Made by a program: the position numbers and the translations under genes
Shown here: in pieces, positions 33,037 to 46,317 of the stretch
How the letters are laid out: the number at the start of each line of letters is the position of its first letter
Position numbering within the stretch: position 1 is the stretch's first letter
The notes under the pieces: generated by a model
What the model was told of the DNA's origin: nothing
Databases searched by the model: none
What the model saw: the letters and a program-made list of their open reading frames with translations, nothing else
DNA from: Artocarpus heterophyllus
Taxonomy: Eukaryota; Streptophyta; Magnoliopsida; Rosales; Moraceae
DNA length: 64,000 nt
Reading direction: 5' to 3'
NCBI GenBank assembly: GCA_025403435.1
Contig: JAJQZP010000418.1
Location: 248,001-312,000, forward strand

Positions 33037-36000
33037 ATGGACGGCTATAGAAGAATGCAGACCCGCACCCAGTCTAACGAGAGACTTATGACGATGATCG
33101 CTGAACTACAAAGGCAGTTGGAGGATCAACGACGGGAAATAGCTGCATTAAGGGCCAATAGCCAGAATGGTGAACAACCAGGCAATGATGTGCCTCCTCC
33201 TCCTCCGCAGCCACAAGTACAAGTAAATGAAGTCCCAGCTCCTGCTGCTGAACCAAGAGCAGCCTATCAAGAACCTCTTTTGGTCAGATGGAAGAGAGTT
33301 AAGCCAGCTGACTTTGAGGGTTCTAAGGACCCGCTAGTCGCTCAAGGATGGTTAAAGACAATTGAGGCTACCTTACGACTCATGGATTTCACGGATAATG
33401 AAAAGGTCCTCTGTGCCTCGTACTGCCTTACTATGGAGGCCAGGATATGGTGGGATGGCATCGAACAGAGCAGAAGTGTTGAAGAAATGTCATGGGCTGA
33501 CTTTGTTCACGAGTTCAACATGAAGTTCTTCCACATGAATGTTACGAGGAAACATTATGAGGAGTTCGAAAGCTTACGTCAGGGGGATATGACAGTCACT
33601 GATGTGGTGACAAAGTTTGATCAACTTGCTCGTCTGTGTCCAGGGATGGTTATGAATGAAGATGAAAGGGTCAGAAGGTTGATAAGAGCCCTTAGACCAG
33701 ACATTGCTGCAATTGTTGATGGGGCAAGTCCGCCAAGGACCCAAGAGCAGGTTGTTATGAGGGCCCAACGTGCTGAGTTCCATTTGTCAAAGTTAAGAAG
33801 GAATCAGCCTCAGCCCAACCAGCAAGCCAACAATGCTAATAGCCAGAACCGTCCTTCCCACAGGAACAACAACAACAGCAACAACAACAGTCAAAACTGG
33901 AGAAACAATAAGAGGAAGGGCAATCCTCAACAACAGCAGGGCCAAGACAACAAAAGGCACAATGATGGTCAGCGCAACAACAATGACAGGCGATTCCAAC
34001 CATGTGCCAAATGTGGAAAGAAGCATCCGGGGGAATGTCGACTGGGAACGAACCAATGTTTCATATGTGGGCGTGAAGATCATTTCGTAAAGAATTGCCC
34101 CAAATTGATAAATGCCAATGCCCCACAGAGACCTACTCCTCAGGCCCAGCTGCATCAGATGCAAGCCTCCCTTGATGGGCCACTAATCAGTCAAGGGAGA
34201 CTTGAAGCCCCACCAACGAATGCCCGAATCTATACCATGACAAAGGAACAAGTGGCTGCAGAAACCTCCAATGTGGTCACAGGTCAGATAACAAGCTTAT
34301 GTAATGATGTTTATGTTCTTTTTGATACGGGTGCCACGCATTCTTTTGTGTCTATGTCACATGCTAGGAAGTTAGGGGTTCGTTTAGAGCCAATGAGACA
34401 GGGATTCACTACGACACTACCCTCCGGGGAAGTGATATTATCCACGCATTGTTTGCGTGCAGTACCCCTATGGATTTCTGATAGGGAACTTTTTGTCGAC
34501 CTCATTGTGATCGACATGCATGACTATGACATGATTCTTGGGATGGATTTCCTAAGCAAGTATAATGCCGCGATCGAATGCCGGAAACGAAAGGTGATCT
34601 TCCATCCTGAAGGTAATCAGAAATTTGTTTATGTTGGCGAGACCAGGAAGAAACCCCACATGTTTTTATCGGCAATGAAAGCAAGGAAGCTGTTAGCAAG
34701 TGGCTGTATGGGCTATCTGGCAAATGTTGTAGACAAAAGCCAAGAAGGAAAGATAAGAATTAAAGATGTGCATGTTGTTCATAAATATGAAGATGTGTTT
34801 CCTGATGATCTAAAGAGTCTACCGCCAGAAAGAGAAGTTGAATTCGAGATTGAGCTCGCTCCAGGCACCGAACCAATCTCTAAAGCTCCTTACAGAATGG
34901 CCCCGGCAGAATTAAAGGAGCTTCACACGCAATTAAAGGAGCTGCTTGACAAAGGATTTATCAGGCCAAGTCACTCACCGTGGGGTGCACCAGTCTTATT
35001 TGTGAAAAAGAAGGATGGCACTATGAGACTCTGCATCGACTACAGAGAACTGAACAAGGTGACAATCAAGAACAAGTATCCGTTGCCTCGAATAGATGAT
35101 TTGTTTGATCAGCTCAAGGGTGCATCGGTGTTCTCAAAAATTGATCTACGATCAGGATATCACCAGTTGAAGATTAAAGAAGGAGATATCCCCAAGACTG
35201 CATTCAGGTCGAGGTATGGTCACCATGAATTTGTGGTTATGCCTTTCGGTTTGACGAATGCACCTGCTGCCTTTATGGATTTAATGAACAGGGTATTCAA
35301 GGATTTTCTCGATAAATTTGTTGTTGTATTTATCGACGATATTCTTGTCTACTCGAAGAGTCAGGAAGAGCATGAGGAGCACTTAAGGATCGTGCTGGAG
35401 ACCTTGAGAAGACACCAGCTTTATGCTAAGTTCTCTAAATGCGAGTTTTGGCTTGATAAAGTGTCATTCCTAGGGCATGTCATTTCAAAGGATGGGATAA
35501 TGGTAGACCCTACTAAAGTTGAAGCTGTACTCAATTGGAAGCAACCGATGAATGCAAGTGAAATAAGGAGCTTCTTGGGTCTAGCAGGTTACTATCGGAG
35601 ATTTGTAGAAGATTTCTCCAAGATAGCAGCTCCACTCACGAACCTAACTCGCAAAGGAAGGAAGTATGAATGGACGGATGCATGTGAAAAGAGTTTTCAA
35701 GAGTTGAAGAAAAGATTAACGACGGCTCCAGTGTTGGCAATTCCTGAGGGAAATGATGGGTTCGTAATCTATAGTGATGCATCCAAGATGGGCCTAGGAG
35801 CTGTATTGATGCAAAATGAAAAGGTGATTGCTTATGCTTCAAGGCAACTAAAGGATTATGAAAAGAACTATCCTACTCATGACCTAGAGTTAGCAGCAGT
35901 CGTCTTTGCATTAAAGATATGGAGACACTATTTATATGGGGTCCAATGCAAGATATTCACTGATCATCAAAGTCTGAAGTATTTCTTCACGCAAAAAGAC

Positions 36001-37668
36001 CTGAACATGAGACAACGAAGATGGCTAGAGTTGGTGAAGGATTATGACTGTGAAATCCTTTATCATCCTGGTAAAGCAAACCGAGTAGCTGATGCTTTAA
36101 GTAGGAAGTCAGTTGCCACATTGATGTCTATGCAAGCAATGTCTCCACCTTTAAGGAAGGAAATTTTAGACTTCGGTTTAGAACTTATAGCAGGTCAACT
36201 ATCAGCACTCTCTCTTGCTCCGACAATGTATGATGAAATTCGGAGTAAGCAAGATGACGACGTGAGCCTTGTAAGGATTAAGCATGAAATAAAGGAGGGA
36301 AAATGTCAAGAGTTTCGTACTGCTGATGATGAAACTCTGTACCTTAAGGATCGTTTATGTGTTCCCAATGTTGATAATTTAAGGGAGAGGATCTTGGCAG
36401 AAATTCATGACACTCCTTACTCTATTCATCCAGGTGCAACGAAGATGTATAATGATCTAAAGGGTAATTTTTGGTGGTTTGGAATGAAACGTGATGTTGC
36501 AAAGTATGTGAAGAAATGTATGACATGTCAGCAAGTAAAAGCTGAACACCAGAAACCTGGTGGTGAACTACAGTCTATTCAAATACCGGAATGGAAGTGG
36601 GAGGAAATAGCAATGGATTTCATTACCGGCTTACCCAGAACTACGAACGGCTATGATGCAATTTGGGTAATTGTGGATCGGCTGACGAAGACGGCGCATT
36701 TCATTCCTATCAAGATCACTTATTCCATGGAACGATTAGCGGAACTCTATGTTAAGGAGATTGTACGACTACATGGGATTCCCAAGTCAATTATCTCAGA
36801 TCGTGATGGTAGGTTCACATCTAAATTTTGGAAAAGTGTCCAGAATGCAATGGGAACCAGGCTTCATTTCAGTACAGCTTTTCATCCTCAGACTGACGGC
36901 CAAACAGAGAGGACGAACTTGATTTTAGAAGATATGCTACGGGCATGTTCTCTCGATTTTAAGACCAGCTGGTGTAAAATGTTACCATTAGCAGAGTTTG
37001 CTTACAACAACAGCTTTCAGGCGACAATTGGAATGGCACCATATGAAGCATTGTATGGACGGAAATGCAGGTCACCTATATGTTGGCACGAAGCTGGTGA
37101 AAAGAAGTTGATGGAAAGTGTTGATGCTGAAAGAACCGACTTTGTAAATGAAACTTCTGAGATGATAAAGTTGATAAGAAGAAGAATAGAGACTGCTCAA
37201 AGCCGTCAAAAGAGTTATGCTGACAAAAGAAGAAGACCTTTAGAGTTCGCTGTAGGCGAATATGTGTTCTTAAAAGTTGCACCAATGAAAGGGGTTATGA
37301 GGTTTGGGAAGAAAAGCAAGTTAAGCCCAAGATTCATCGGTCCTTATGAAATTGTTAAACAAATAGGCAAAGTAGCTTATCAGCTGAAGTTGCCATCTGA
37401 AATGTCCGCAATACACAATGTATTTCATGTCTCCATGCTAAAGAAGTATGTTCCGGACCCTACGCATGTGATTGAGCCACAAGTGATCGAGATACGAGAA
37501 GACCTAAGTTACGAAGAAAAGCCAATGAAGATACTCGATCGAAAAACTAGGACTTTGAGGAATAAAGAAATTCCATTGGTCAAGGTGTTATGGCGAAATC
37601 AGCAAGTTGAAGAAGCTACATGGGAACGTGAAGATGACATGAAAGTTTTGTATCCACATTTGTTCTAA
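33037..37668 (+). CDS. Gypsy chromovirus gag-pol polyprotein, intact
   Basis: One uninterrupted 1543-residue frame. N-terminal coiled-coil-like and Pro-rich region (to about 80), retrotransposon gag domain (about 85-250), Asn/Gln-rich linker (about 260-315), knuckle-like C323/C326/H330/C334 and CCHC knuckle C341/C344/H349/C354. Then protease with FDTGA (D430), reverse transcriptase from about 619 with FIDD (D767, D768), and RNase H (D914). Integrase follows, with zinc residues H1124/H1131/C1161/C1164 and catalytic D1194, D1255, E1291 (the last two 35 apart). It ends in a chromodomain-like tail (about 1485-1543; [16 protein letters not shown]). It makes particle, protease, polymerase and integrase; chromodomain tails steer integration to marked chromatin. 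All catalytic residues I can place are present. Start chosen at the first ATG after the PBS that precedes the gag domain. Confidence 0.96.
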   Translation: MDGYRRMQTRTQSNERLMTMIAELQRQLEDQRREIAALRANSQNGEQPGNDVPPPPPQPQVQVNEVPAPAAEPRAAYQEPLLVRWKRVKPADFEGSKDPLVAQGWLKTIEATLRLMDFTDNEKVLCASYCLTMEARIWWDGIEQSRSVEEMSWADFVHEFNMKFFHMNVTRKHYEEFESLRQGDMTVTDVVTKFDQLARLCPGMVMNEDERVRRLIRALRPDIAAIVDGASPPRTQEQVVMRAQRAEFHLSKLRRNQPQPNQQANNANSQNRPSHRNNNNSNNNSQNWRNNKRKGNPQQQQGQDNKRHNDGQRNNNDRRFQPCAKCGKKHPGECRLGTNQCFICGREDHFVKNCPKLINANAPQRPTPQAQLHQMQASLDGPLISQGRLEAPPTNARIYTMTKEQVAAETSNVVTGQITSLCNDVYVLFDTGATHSFVSMSHARKLGVRLEPMRQGFTTTLPSGEVILSTHCLRAVPLWISDRELFVDLIVIDMHDYDMILGMDFLSKYNAAIECRKRKVIFHPEGNQKFVYVGETRKKPHMFLSAMKARKLLASGCMGYLANVVDKSQEGKIRIKDVHVVHKYEDVFPDDLKSLPPEREVEFEIELAPGTEPISKAPYRMAPAELKELHTQLKELLDKGFIRPSHSPWGAPVLFVKKKDGTMRLCIDYRELNKVTIKNKYPLPRIDDLFDQLKGASVFSKIDLRSGYHQLKIKEGDIPKTAFRSRYGHHEFVVMPFGLTNAPAAFMDLMNRVFKDFLDKFVVVFIDDILVYSKSQEEHEEHLRIVLETLRRHQLYAKFSKCEFWLDKVSFLGHVISKDGIMVDPTKVEAVLNWKQPMNASEIRSFLGLAGYYRRFVEDFSKIAAPLTNLTRKGRKYEWTDACEKSFQELKKRLTTAPVLAIPEGNDGFVIYSDASKMGLGAVLMQNEKVIAYASRQLKDYEKNYPTHDLELAAVVFALKIWRHYLYGVQCKIFTDHQSLKYFFTQKDLNMRQRRWLELVKDYDCEILYHPGKANRVADALSRKSVATLMSMQAMSPPLRKEILDFGLELIAGQLSALSLAPTMYDEIRSKQDDDVSLVRIKHEIKEGKCQEFRTADDETLYLKDRLCVPNVDNLRERILAEIHDTPYSIHPGATKMYNDLKGNFWWFGMKRDVAKYVKKCMTCQQVKAEHQKPGGELQSIQIPEWKWEEIAMDFITGLPRTTNGYDAIWVIVDRLTKTAHFIPIKITYSMERLAELYVKEIVRLHGIPKSIISDRDGRFTSKFWKSVQNAMGTRLHFSTAFHPQTDGQTERTNLILEDMLRACSLDFKTSWCKMLPLAEFAYNNSFQATIGMAPYEALYGRKCRSPICWHEAGEKKLMESVDAERTDFVNETSEMIKLIRRRIETAQSRQKSYADKRRRPLEFAVGEYVFLKVAPMKGVMRFGKKSKLSPRFIGPYEIVKQIGKVAYQLKLPSEMSAIHNVFHVSMLKKYVPDPTHVIEPQVIEIREDLSYEEKPMKILDRKTRTLRNKEIPLVKVLWRNQQVEEATWEREDDMKVLYPHLF

Positions 37669-37690
37669 GTTTCGAGGACGAAACTTTTAT

Positions 37691-37702
37691 AAGGTGGGGA
37701 GA
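37691..37702 (+). other. Polypurine tract of the gypsy element
   Basis: aaggtggggaga, two bases before the 3' LTR (37705), 22 bases after the gag-pol stop. It primes plus-strand DNA synthesis. Confidence 0.9.
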
Positions 37703-37704
37703 AT

Positions 37705-40588
37705 TGTAACACCCGCCTATTTTATGTAACGGACCACGTTAAGTTAGTAACGCTATTAAAGAATGTATTTAATAAATAACGTTATATGATATGATATGTG
37801 ATGTGCATGTTACTAACTTTTTATGTCAAGATTTGTGACAGGTGACGACCGCATGGAATCGTTGTGCTCTAGTGTTCATGAGAAATTATAAATATATGAT
37901 TATTTAATTTATGATGCAATGATGTGTGAATGTTTTATGTTATGGCATTTAATGACAGATCGGCAGGCCGAAGAAGGAAAATCGGCAGGCCGAAGAGGGA
38001 AAATCGGCAGGCCGAAGAGGGAAAATCGGCAGGCCGAACAAAGTTGACAAACAGTCAGCAGAAATCTCTCCAGAGTTATGACTGAGTTAATTACGTTAAT
38101 TGGGTGAATTAATGTGATTAATTGGCATAATAATGGAATGTTTTTATCAGTTAAGGAAATTAAAGGATTAGATTTGTATTATATTAAGAGGTTTCCTATT
38201 TTTAGAAGGTAAGTTAAGGTAAGATTGATGATGTTTGACCTTCCTTTTCTATTCTTCTCCTTTTCCCACGCCAATCACCTTCTTCATAGTCAGAATATTT
38301 CTGACTTAATGAAGAGTAATGACTCTTTATTATACACATTACGTTAAAAATTTTTATTACGCTCTTTCCTCAAATAATTTGTCTCGATTCTGAGACGTTC
38401 CTTCATTATTTCTCTTCCTCCTCTCACGCCCCAAGTCACGCCCCCTACAGTCAGAATTTTTCTGACTTAATGAAGGGAATTGAATTCCCATCAATGGTTT
38501 TTATTGCGTTAAAATTTTAACGTTTCCTTTTTTATTATTTTCTCTCCTTCACACGTTTTGCTTCTCAAAAATTTCTGAGACATTCTTTCACTTCTCTTCC
38601 TCTTCCCTTCCTCACAAAATTTCTTTTTCTCTTCCACGAAAATTTTCTGATTAAAAAAAAAAAAGAGAGAGAAGTCTTGTTTCGTTGATCGAATTCAAGA
38701 ATTTCGAGAAGAAACTTCAAGGTATGAATTCAGTTTTTTTTGGTAAATGTAAAAAGATGTTCTCCTCTTCAAATTTCGTCTACAATGTCTTCTTTAGGTA
38801 TTGTATTTTGTTATGTGTGATGTCTCCTCACGTTTTATGTCATTTTAATGTTTTATGAAAAATGAATATTTCTGTCTTCTACCCCTCACAGTAAAATGTT
38901 ACTGTTTAATTTTGAAGGTATGAAAAATGTAATGATTATTCTTTAGGTAAAGAATGATGTTTTCGTGAAAAGTTGTTAATTATGCTTATGTATGAGTATG
39001 TAAGATGAATGTATTTTATGATTATGAAATGTTTTAATAAATGTTATTTTTGGATTGTTTGATCATAAAATGTTATGTATGTTTAAAAGATTTTATGAGA
39101 TGAGTGTATGGATATTTTATGATAAGTATTGATTTTTTATTGCACCTTAAAATGGATATATGGCATGGACACTTAAGGAAGCAAGCACAACGAGACCGCG
39201 GTGTCGTCACCAAGTGCAATATTAAGGTTAAGTAAGCTATCGATCAAGTAAGTACATTCTCACCTGCAACATGACACGTTTTACAAGGATTTAATGATAT
39301 GTTTACAAGGATTTTCATGATGATTTTTCTTAAAGGATTTCTTATAAAAAGTTTTTCATGATTCAAAGTTACGCATGTATGATGATTATGGTATGTTTCA
39401 AAGTATGAACATTATGTATTTATGTATCACCTAATAAGTGTTGCACACCCAATGTTATGAAATGATATGTTATGATGTCATGTATGGTTAGGGATTAGCT
39501 ACCCTTCTCCTCTCATGACGGCGCGCCAATGATGATGTTTATGGTGCAACACTTGGGCCCTTAAGAATAATAATAAAAAAAAAATATATATATATATAAA
39601 TTTTAAAATGGTCAATATTATGAAAGATATGTTTCCATGAAATTGTGCTTAAGGCACTTTTATGATGATGATGATGATGATGATGTTTATGAAATGTTTT
39701 AAATTGTGAGAATTTTATGTACTTACTAAGCATTAGCTTATTCATGTTTTATATGTCATGTTGCAGATAAGGGTAAGAGAGTCTTGGAATAGGTGGAGGA
39801 CATGGAACGGCGTGTGAGCAACATGAACGATGAATTGTAACCGGAAGCACGCCAAGAAGAAATGAATTTATGATTCAATAAAATTATATATTTTGAACAT
39901 ATTTTATGATTGGGTTTTTAAGAACACTTATATTATGGTTTTATAAGTTATTTTATCATTTTTATGAATATGAACTTTCGCTATATTTTACGTAAAGTTA
40001 GAACGTTTTAAATTTTTTACCAAAGTAGATTTGGTCTCGGACGGCCTGCCGAACTCCGTGTCCGGCCTGCCGAAGACCAAAAGATCGGCCGACCGATCCA
40101 TTTTTTGGCCTGCCGAACCTGGATGAATTTTTGGTCCGAATTACAAAGCTTCTGCCGGCCTGCCGGTGGAAGACGCTCCGGCTTGCCGATGTTGTTCGGC
40201 TTGCCGAAGTCCCAAGTTCGGCCTGCCGAACTGTGGGAATAAGAGGAATTCAAAGATATGTTGATCAAAGTGATTTAATGTGAGATTTTAATAAATCTTG
40301 ATTTTACTATTTGATTATCAATTATTATTAAATAAGTTCTTGAATAAATTAAGTATAAACGAATAAATTATGTTATGAAATAACATTAAACTATGTTTTT
40401 CGAAACAATGTAAGTTTAAAAAAAAAAAAAAAAAAATTTATATGAATGGATCCTGGTAATGTAAGTTTAAGTACTTTTAAAATCTATAGTACGATTGAGT
40501 TGATATTATCTATGTGTTTAATTATTTAAGCATGTATGAATATAAGTATGTAACGATATCTGTGACGTCCGAATTAAGGGGCGTTACA
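37705..40588 (+). repeat. 3' LTR of the nested gypsy element
   Basis: 2884 bp, near-identical to 29948-32828. The three-base length difference comes from one G near 38035 and a longer A run near 40420. Substitutions seen: accAaaag for accGgaag-type at about 40079, and ttttTtggcc for ttttCggcc at about 40106; both are C:G to T:A changes. Confidence 0.95.
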
Positions 40589-40681
40589 TTGATGATGACA
40601 ATGAAAATTCAACTTCAAAACCATTTCAAAAATAATTTTTTTTTAAAATGGTGCTACACTCCCTAGGTTAACCAAACCTAG

Positions 40682-40693
40682 GCTCTGATACCA
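40682..40693 (-). other. Primer-binding site of the LOG-carrying element
   Basis: gctctgatacca, the reverse complement of TGGTATCAGAGC, seven bases before the LTR at 40701. It fixes the element's orientation as minus and shows that 40701-43164 is its 5' LTR. Confidence 0.9.
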
Positions 40694-40700
40694 AAAATTC

Positions 40701-43164
40701 TGTAACGTCCTTATATGGGTGTTAATAGTTTTTAATGAATTAAAATAAAAATAAAAAATAAAAGTAAAACCTCAAAAATAAAGTTTTTTGGGGCTTAAAT
40801 TAAAACTCTCAAATCAAAAATAAAAATATAAACGACAATTAGATCACAGTTTAATGTAGCACCTTAAATTTAAGAATATAAACTGTCGTCATCATCATTT
40901 CAACCCTCAATGCATTTTAATACAGTCATAGAAAGTAACAATTGATGCTTACATTATCATGAAGAACATTCTTAACAATTGAAGCAGTCCCAATGTAATA
41001 TAGCTACATAGCTTCCTCAATTATTTTCCTCGTAGCCACCTCACACTTAGAGAGTCCTGAAAAGATAAAAATATAAAGGAATGAGCGACAATATGCTCAG
41101 TAGGGAAAACCATTACTCACCTTTAGGTTTTTGTCATTACCACATTAAAACCTGCATGGTTAGTTAATACTCATCATTATCCAGATTATGAGATTTATTA
41201 TAATAATATTCCGTAAATATTATAGTTAATCATTACCGAGTTTCATACATATACATATATATAACTATTACAGTTCAACACTATACTTAGGTATCCACGT
41301 TCAATAGAGTATCACTTAACTCATCGAAACTCAAATAGGCGTACTTGGCCACCCTCCAAACATTCCAAGGGTGTTCCGGTGAAGGGACATTAATCCCCGA
41401 GTCCTCACCAAGTCGATCATGTATAGTATGTTTTGGGACTTTCGACCCAAGGGAGCGTCATCACCTCCCCTTATTTTACCTTTTAGGGTATTCGTATCTA
41501 AGGACGTAACCGCCACCCTCTTCACGTCTCACCATTCCTTTATATTAATCGTTATTTATAGAGTTAGTTTTCTTAACCATGCTTCTCAATTTACAACATA
41601 TGTTAAATCATTATGTTCCTCGCTGTACAATACAAGACGAGTTCTACATCATCATAATATAGATATAATCATATACATTCAAAATACCATATACATATCT
41701 TGTAACATAAAACAACCAAATTTTTAGTTTACCAAAACCTCAGAAAAGATGAGTAATAGAATCCTTACCTTCCAAGCTTATCAACAATCTTTTAATCCTG
41801 AAATCAATTAACGTTAGCTTTACACTCCCTTGATCCTTGATCCTAAGGCATGCATAAGGACAATTAAAACTAAAGCACAACATATAACCACATTCATAAA
41901 TAAATCATGTTTAAATTCATCTTACTAGTGTGCTATTAAAGCTTTTATACAAATCTCTTTTGAATACCATAGTAAACAATTTTTGTCTTAACACAATATA
42001 AAATGTATACAAGGAATCTATATATTTTAGTCCCTAATAAGATTCATCAATCACTTAGGATAATATTGGAAAGGTTGCAAGACATTAAGGAATTAGGTGG
42101 TGAGTAAAGATGGGTTCTTGGTTTAGGTTGGTAGCTGGTATAACATGACAAACTAGCAGTATACTTTTGTAAAAAGGATAGGTTCACTATCTACAATCAT
42201 CACATGAGTTAACAGGTGGTTTACTTAACATAAACGGGCAGTATATTGCCACTGGTTGGTTTACTAGTTTTCAATTTGAAAATTAAAAAAATCATAAAAA
42301 GTAAAATACAACTCCGATTTAGGCTTATGATAGCTCGTTAGAAAGCTTAGGATGTCTACTTTTTAAATATTCAAACCAATTTACAAAATTCATTTTCATT
42401 TAATCCCAAAATTTCAAGAAAGAGCCACTGCCCATAGAGGTATTACAAAGTTTAACAATATATATTTTCTGTCTACGGCATATACACTTAGACTTTATAC
42501 ATATATTCCAAAATAGCAACAAAACATATACTCAGGTTTAAGAACGTAAATTTGAATAATCATTGAGTATAAAAAAATTTATAAATGAAAGACTAAATTT
42601 GTTCATAAGATTCTAACTTCGGATTATGGCTAGTTGGAAGCTTGAAATGGCTTCAAAACAGGTTCCTTAACTTCAGTATGGCTGAAATTCTTACTCAAAT
42701 GGTGGTGATAGTGGCTGATTTTTATGGCTGCCTTGAAGAAGTTCTCTAAGTATTTTGCTTCAGCAAAGAAATAAGAAGAAGAATGCAGGAACCATGCAAG
42801 AAAAAGGAAAAAAAGATGAAGTCTTTGAAGAGAAGTGATAGAAGCAATTATGGAGGAGACATGTTGGAGTATATCACAGACGAAATAAAGAAAATGAGGG
42901 TCAAGAGTAGTTGGAAAAGATATCCTCATATCTCCTCTGGAGACTTTAGCCAACATATGGCCAAAATAATATTTTTGAAATTTATTAGAAGTTCCAAGGT
43001 TTTTTAGTAAACATATAAATAAGTATATAAGAATTTTAGAAAATTTAAAAATAGATACAAATAAATATTGTGAAATGGATTTTAAGTGAAACAAATTTTT
43101 TATTGTCACACTAAAAATTAATTTAATTACCTTAATGCCCGTTAGAAGAATAACATGTGTCACA
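40701..43164 (-). repeat. 5' LTR of the LOG-carrying element
   Basis: 2464 bp, TGTAACGTCC at the left end and ...gtgtcaca at the right, followed by the target duplication ATAGT (43165-43169). Homologous along its length to 23364-25818. The 1.1 kb nearest the inner end also matches 49620-50719 in the solo LTR. Confidence 0.9.
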
Positions 43165-43169
43165 ATAGT

Positions 43170-44380
43170 CTTAGTATTTTACGCTGCCCTTTTTAACATC
43201 CAGTGCTCTAGTTTTAAAATATACTTTGGTTATTTATTGTTTTATTTTGTTTTTAATACATAGTCGTCTATCCTTTCTTTCTTTTTTTTTTTTTGACGGG
43301 TCGTTTGTCCTTTCTTAAATATACATTCTTAGATCTTTTTTTAAAGACTTTCCTATTCAGTGATGTCGTTTAAAGCTATTGCCACCCCTTTAATCTCGTT
43401 TTGAAATATAAAATTCACCCCTCAATTATAACTTTTGTAACAATGTGTCCCTTAATCTTAACAAGTGATAATTGTTCCCCTAAATTTATTAAATATTAAT
43501 GAAAAAGTCCTTTCTATTGAGATTTTTAATGAAAATCAAATAATAATAGACACGTTGTGTATAGTATAGGAGTATTTTGATACTCTATAATTTATAAAAC
43601 CAATTTGAATTTAAAACATGATAATATTTAAAAGTTATAATTGTTAAAGAAAATAAACTAAAAACTTAAAAAAATTTAAAAGTGATAATTTTTCCTTTCA
43701 CTTTTATTTGAATTTACAAAAAGAAACTAATAAAGTAATTATTCATGACTAAATTGTTCAACAACCCTCATTATTTGTTTGACATGTGGCACATGTTCAG
43801 TTTAAAATTTCACCATAAGGAGCTTTTTAGTTAATATTTTGATATTTAAATGAGTGGATGATACATTTTGAAGATGAGGATGCACTTTATTACAAGAAGG
43901 GTTATTTTCATTTTTATATCTCATCTTTTAAGGTTATCAAAACTTTATTCCTTGTATTTTGAACTTTATTATATCTATGCCTTCAAATTTTGAATCTATG
44001 CACTTTCTTACCATTATTTGGTCAATAGTTAATTTGACCACAAAATGACCTAAAAACCAAAAAATATATAACAAATAGAAAAGCTAAAATTTCCAAAATA
44101 TGAAGGATATTTAAGTTATTTTCATGTTTATACCTAAAAATATAAGGTATAAAAATGAAAATAACCCTACAATAATAATAGTGGAATGGGAGATATTTTA
44201 AGATGGTATCATTAGCTTTTTCTATTCCAATGGGTCACAGTGTTGTTTTTATCTTTTAAGTGATATCCTTACTTATAATATAGTTGTTTTTATCAAAATT
44301 CGTTTCGTATGAATGCTGTCGTTTAAGAGATAAATTACCAATTAAAATTTTTATGCCAAAGATTCTGAATTTTAACAATA
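43170..44380. other. AT-rich intergenic DNA
   Basis: No gene. 43380-43560 and 43900-44160 have the 'accct...aattttgaa' type of decayed foldback sequence seen elsewhere in the window, but I could not define ends. Confidence 0.4.
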
Positions 44381-45430
44381 TTTGGCATTTTGGTCCTTAC
44401 TTTAAGAATTGAGATACTTAAATCCCTAAACTTTGAATTTGTTAACACTAACGGTCCCCATTTTAAGAATATAGATATTCAAGTTCCTAAACTTTTAATT
44501 TGTTAGCACCATTAATCTCCATCTTCTATTTATTGTTAAATGACATAATAGATATCAATATTTTGCAGCTTTTTGTTTCTTATGTCCCGAATATATATAT
44601 ATATATATTATAGAAGAGTCCTCAAAAACTCTCTTTTTCTTTTTGAAGTATAAATTATTATTATTTTTGTCTAAAATAATGTTAAATGCCATAGCATAAA
44701 GTTAATTAAAATAAATAATAACAACAAAATGATTAATTATAAACCGAAAAAAAATTCACAAATATCATTAGAGAAATGGGCTATTTATTCTATCGTATTT
44801 CTAGTATGTTGGTTACAAATTACAATGATAAAAGTAAAAAAAAATAAATAAATAACACCACAATTAGATAATCAATTATATTGTCTAATTATATGGTTTT
44901 TATTACCCTCAATTATATTAAAGATCTCTAGGATAGAAAAGTATCTAATTGTTGCATTATATTTCTTAGTTTCATAATTTAGTACCAACTTACCTAAAAT
45001 ATAATAGAATGGATATTTATGAATTTCTTTTTTTGGTTTATGATTAATCACTTTGTTGTTAGTAATTTATCGTAAAATTTATGCTAGAGAATTTAAACAT
45101 TATTTGGAATTAATAGAGAAAAGTTATACCTTAAAAAAAGAGCTTTTGGGATCTTTTTGCAACATATACACACACGCAAACACACATACTTTTCTTTTAG
45201 GAACAGACACACACGTTTTTAGGACCTAAGGAATTAAAAAAACTCAAAATATTGACATCTTTTATGCCATCTTATAACAAAAAGAAGATAAAGACTAACG
45301 GTGCCATTATATTAAGAGTTTAACAACCTAAATGTCTATATTCTTAAAATAGAGGCTAATAATATCAACAGATTGAAAATTTGAAAAATTGAGTATCGAA
45401 ATTCTTGAGAACTAAGTGTAAAGGTGTTAC
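44381..45430. repeat. Foldback element with arms of about 150 bp
   Basis: The left arm (about 44385-44540) and right arm (about 45270-45425) are imperfect reverse complements. For instance, 'attttaagaatatagatatt' at 44460 pairs with 'aatgtctatattcttaaaat' near 45330. The spacer is about 730 bp and AT-rich, with a TA run at 44590-44609. No transposase is visible. It is likely a non-autonomous DNA element. Confidence 0.55.
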
Positions 45431-45531
45431 AAAATTTAACGACTTATGTGAAGCCCTAATATTTGGTTCCGCAAAGAACAAATCCACACAAACTCCGCAT
45501 GATGTGGCGAGTATCTATTTGAGGAGTTGGA

Positions 45532-45690
45532 GAAGGCCTTGTTTAGTATTATTTTGAGAATTCTTTGAAATTTTTTTATATGTTTTTGAGACAAAAATTT
45601 CAAAAGTACTATCAGCATAATTTTTAAAAAATTCTTATTTTTCAAAATAAAATCATTTTTATCTATTTTTAAAACACTACAAAATGAACC
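45532..45690 (-). mobile_element. MITE, copy B (same family as 23212-23358)
   Basis: The reverse complement aligns along its whole length with 23212-23358. Shared phrases include 'aatactaaac', 'aattatgct' and 'caaaaacat'. Ends: ggccttgtttagtattattt at left; aaaacactacaaaatgaacc at right. Confidence 0.58.
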
Positions 45691-46317
45691 CTTTATCTCT
45701 TGGTTATTATTCTATTTCGAAAATAATTAAAAGATAAATATAATCCAATAACGGTACGCAGAAGGAGAAGTAACAAAAGCTAATACTCAAGAGTAAACTT
45801 AAACAGATTCAAGCAAGACAAATATTAAGCCAATTATAGTATTATTTTTTGTCCACTGCACTATAGATTATAATTTAAACAAAAATTGCACAACCGTCTC
45901 CAAATTAAATTAAAAATACAAGAAAAACACAAAATACATTTTGTATAATTTATTTGATCAAATTACAAGACTCTTGCATGATTAAAATGCATATTTGCAT
46001 TTTGATCCTGCTTTGACTTGAGTGAAAAAATTAAACTACAAGAATATTTTATGACTAGTTATAAGTTTTGTGGTAGAGTATGATTGTTATTTTTTTTTTC
46101 AGGTTTTTTTTTTTTTTTTAAGAAAGGATCGTGATGGAGTATGGTTTTATCCTCTATCAGTGGAGAACAGTAGCAAAAGCTATTGGATTAAACATAGTCT
46201 AAAAGGATCTTCCTAATAGAATGAAAAAAAAAAACCTAATTATTTATTTCTTTTTACCTTTATTTAAAAAAAAAAAGAAAGAAAAAAAAGAATCCTCCGG
46301 TCCTCAAATTTCTCTCC
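45691..46317. other. AT-rich intergenic DNA
   Basis: No gene, RNA or element end recognised. Confidence 0.4.

Larger units (their letters stand above)
29948..40588 (+). mobile_element. Complete Ty3/gypsy chromovirus (Tekay/Del-like), nested
   Basis: Full element of 10.64 kb: 5' LTR 29948-32828, PBS 32834-32845 (TGGTATCAGAGC, tRNA-iMet), one gag-pol ORF 33037-37668, PPT 37691-37702 (aaggtggggaga), 3' LTR 37705-40588, and 5-bp target duplication TTGAT at 29943-29947 and 40589-40593. LTR ends are TGTAACACCC and GGGGCGTTACA. The two LTRs look almost identical: I saw two C/T-type substitutions, a 1-bp indel near 30279 and a polyA length change near 32660. It is therefore a recent insertion and, as every motif is intact, potentially autonomous. 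Assignment to Tekay/Del rests on the long LTRs, the single ORF and the C-terminal chromodomain-like tail. Confidence 0.95.
23364..43164 (-). mobile_element. Non-autonomous LTR retrotransposon carrying a LOG gene copy
   Basis: Minus-strand element flanked by the 5-bp duplication ATAGT (23359-23363 and 43165-43169). Its 5' LTR is 40701-43164, its 3' LTR 23364-25818, the PBS (complement of gctctgatacca) lies at 40682-40693 and the PPT' (gctctaccctccttaaag) at 25819-25836. The younger gypsy element 29948-40588 is nested inside. Without it the element is about 9.15 kb, with 2.46-kb LTRs and about 4.2 kb internally. I see no gag, protease, reverse transcriptase or integrase in the internal part (25837-29942 and 40594-40681). 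It holds instead a LOG-family pseudogene (26780-27429) and an unidentified reading frame (28070-28470). Long LTRs plus a non-coding interior resemble LARD-type elements. Mobilisation would have needed proteins from a partner, probably a gypsy relative, judging by the LTR ends (TGTGACAC...CGTTACA). Confidence 0.87.

Noticed and set aside
33574..37285. Minus-strand and alternative-frame ORFs across the gypsy gag-pol
   Set aside because: Shadows of the 1543-codon polyprotein frame.
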